DNA from: Spirochaeta lutea
Lineage (GTDB): Bacteria; Spirochaetota; Spirochaetia; DSM-27196; Salinispiraceae
Direction of reading: 5' to 3'
Assembly: GCF_000758165.1 (NCBI RefSeq)
Contig: NZ_JNUP01000029.1
Location: 1-64,000, forward strand
DNA: 64,000 bases
In this document: one piece after another, positions 63,033-64,000 of the stretch
Numbering within the stretch: the first letter of the stretch is position 1
Layout of the letters: each line of letters starts with the position of its first letter
Program-made: the position numbers and the translations under genes
The notes under the pieces: model-generated
Told to the model about the DNA's origin: nothing
Databases searched by the model: none
The model's input: only the letters and a program-made list of their open reading frames with translations

Positions 63033-63641
63033 CTAGACGAGGCCGGACATAAAACTTGCCAACACATCCAGGGCCGCCTTATTATTCCCTCCTTCAGGAA
63101 TAATAAGATCAGCGAAGGCCTTGGTAGGCTCAGTAAACTCGTAGTGACCCGGACGTACCACATCCATGTACTGGGAAATAACCGATTCCATAGTACGGCC
63201 GCGTTCGATCATATCCCGTTGAAGTCGGCGGATAAACCGGATGTCATCCGGGGTATCCACGTAGATTTTTAGGTCCATGAGCTCCCGCACCGCCTTCTCA
63301 AAATAGATCATGATGCCTTCCACCACCACAATCGGTTTCGGTTCAACGGTCACCCGCTCTTCCCTGCGACGGTGGTGAACAAAATCATACATAGGCATCT
63401 GGATTGGCTTACCCTGTTTCAGAGTCTTGAGTTGCTCCACCAGAAGCTCGGTATCAAAGGCGGAGGGATGGTCAAAGTTGAAGGCAGTAATGTTTGTATT
63501 GCTGATATACTCAGCGGAGCGGTAGTAGTTATCCTGGGGAATACATACAAAATCAGGAAGCACCTCGCCGATTTTACGAACAATCGTCGTCTTTCCCGAA
63601 CCCGAGCCGCCGCCGATTCCGATTATTTTTACCTGATCCAT
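63033..63641 (-). CDS. udk: Uridine kinase
   Basis: 202 residues. Walker [37 protein letters not shown] and VVVEGIMIY are uridine kinase signatures; phosphorylates uridine/cytidine with ATP or GTP (salvage). Divergent from an Ate-type gene with both -10 boxes made from one palindrome. Confidence 0.96.
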   Translation of the reverse strand: MDQVKIIGIGGGSGSGKTTIVRKIGEVLPDFVCIPQDNYYRSAEYISNTNITAFNFDHPSAFDTELLVEQLKTLKQGKPIQMPMYDFVHHRRREERVTVEPKPIVVVEGIMIYFEKAVRELMDLKIYVDTPDDIRFIRRLQRDMIERGRTMESVISQYMDVVRPGHYEFTEPTKAFADLIIPEGGNNKAALDVLASFMSGLV

Positions 63642-63651
63642 ATGGGAAATC

Positions 63652-63661
63652 AGTATATACT
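63652..63661. promoter_or_regulatory. Bidirectional palindromic -10 (AGTATATACT) for udk and the ate-type gene
   Basis: The 10-bp palindrome gives TATACT on each strand. Distances to the two ATGs are 9 nt (plus) and 10 nt (minus), so both messages would have leaders of only a few nt. Confidence 0.55.
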
Positions 63662-63670
63662 AGGCCATCC

Positions 63671-64000
63671 ATGAATGTACAGATTTTTACCCAACATGCT
63701 GGCACCTGCCCCTACCTTCCCCGCCGGCAGTGGCATATTCATCGATTTGAAGCCCCATCCATCCCCGAAGGCTACTATGAGCAGCTGATCTCCAGAGGTT
63801 GGCGCCGTAACAGCACCATACTGTACCAAAATTGCTGCCCTACCTGTGCCAGATGCATTCCCCTACGGGTGTCCTCCCCGGACTACAGGCCCTCCAAAAG
63901 CCAGCGCCGGGTCATCCGGCGCAACACCGACCTCTCGGTATCCATCCGGCGACCCGAATACCGGGATGAGCACTTTGATCTGTACTGGCGCTACCAGCAA
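63671..64000 (+). CDS. Aminoacyl-tRNA-protein transferase, Ate/Bpt type (5' part, cut by window end)
   Basis: 110 residues are visible, open to the window end. HAGTCPYLPRRQWHIHRF; GWRRNSTILYQNCCPTCARC with IPLRVSSPDYRPSKSQRRVI are the ATE-N/ATE-C boundary features: CPYLP plus the CCxxC-type Cys motif. Such enzymes attach Leu or Arg to protein N-termini for N-degron proteolysis. It reads from the palindromic -10 shared with udk. Confidence 0.9.
   Translation, partial: MNVQIFTQHAGTCPYLPRRQWHIHRFEAPSIPEGYYEQLISRGWRRNSTILYQNCCPTCARCIPLRVSSPDYRPSKSQRRVIRRNTDLSVSIRRPEYRDEHFDLYWRYQQ

Overview
The window looks like chromosomal DNA of a free-living, GC-rich bacterium, most likely a spirochaete of the Spirochaetaceae (inference). 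The main clues are a 23S rRNA gene with its own promoter and no 16S gene upstream, and a glycerol module of glycerol kinase, GlpA-like, NAD(FAD) oxidoreductase and DUF1667 genes. No phage, plasmid, CRISPR array or autonomous transposase was seen. Genus cannot be fixed from the sequence alone.

Layout. 1-4.3 kb: 5' end of a 23S rRNA gene, a TPR protein, a repeat-rich gap and pyruvate kinase. 4.6-9 kb: small membrane protein with AraC regulator, Lon-N protein, GAF-GGDEF diguanylate cyclase, quinolinate synthase. 9.2-20 kb: lipA operon, ferredoxin reductase, miaB-mtaB, AraC and VOC genes. 20-28 kb: glycerol kinase, ABC-F ATPase with a candidate leader peptide, glycerol-3-phosphate oxidation operon. 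28-35 kb: flavodoxin, sigma factor, an aminotransferase behind a candidate alanine attenuator, a pair resembling phytol kinase and phytyl-phosphate kinase, asnA. 35-42 kb: second GlpA-like oxidoreductase and a nearly complete pantothenate/CoA locus (panB-panC-coaBC-coaX, then panD). 42-51.5 kb: binding protein with sensor kinase, YgiQ, M23 peptidase, RimK-like/GCS2 amidoligase pair, TrkA-C protein. 51.7-57.6 kb: IscA-type protein, SDR threonine dehydrogenase with a divergent XRE-cupin regulator, TPP riboswitch and thiamine-precursor ABC transporter. 57.7-64 kb: parvulin, HipBA, two rRNA methyltransferases, uridine kinase, start of an Ate/Bpt transferase.

Four genome-scale signals cut across the genes. 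First, about nine copies of a roughly 105-bp MITE-like element with TA-flanked inverted termini (GTGCGCAAAAGGTTGTAA) lie between genes; one supplies a -35 box and two supply a stop codon. Second, a dispersed motif, GGGTGATTC often followed by NNATGCCC, occurs far above chance in both genic and intergenic DNA. Third, many conserved enzymes carry low-complexity insertions built from short in-frame tandem repeats. Fourth, several genes have a -10 box only 6-7 nt before ATG, suggesting leaderless mRNAs.

The most exciting single locus is 31,023-31,290: promoter, a 27-residue leader peptide with eight consecutive Ala codons, a terminator and a competing antiterminator helix in front of an aminotransferase, which reads as ribosome-mediated alanine attenuation. 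All functions are inferred from sequence reading; no searches were run.
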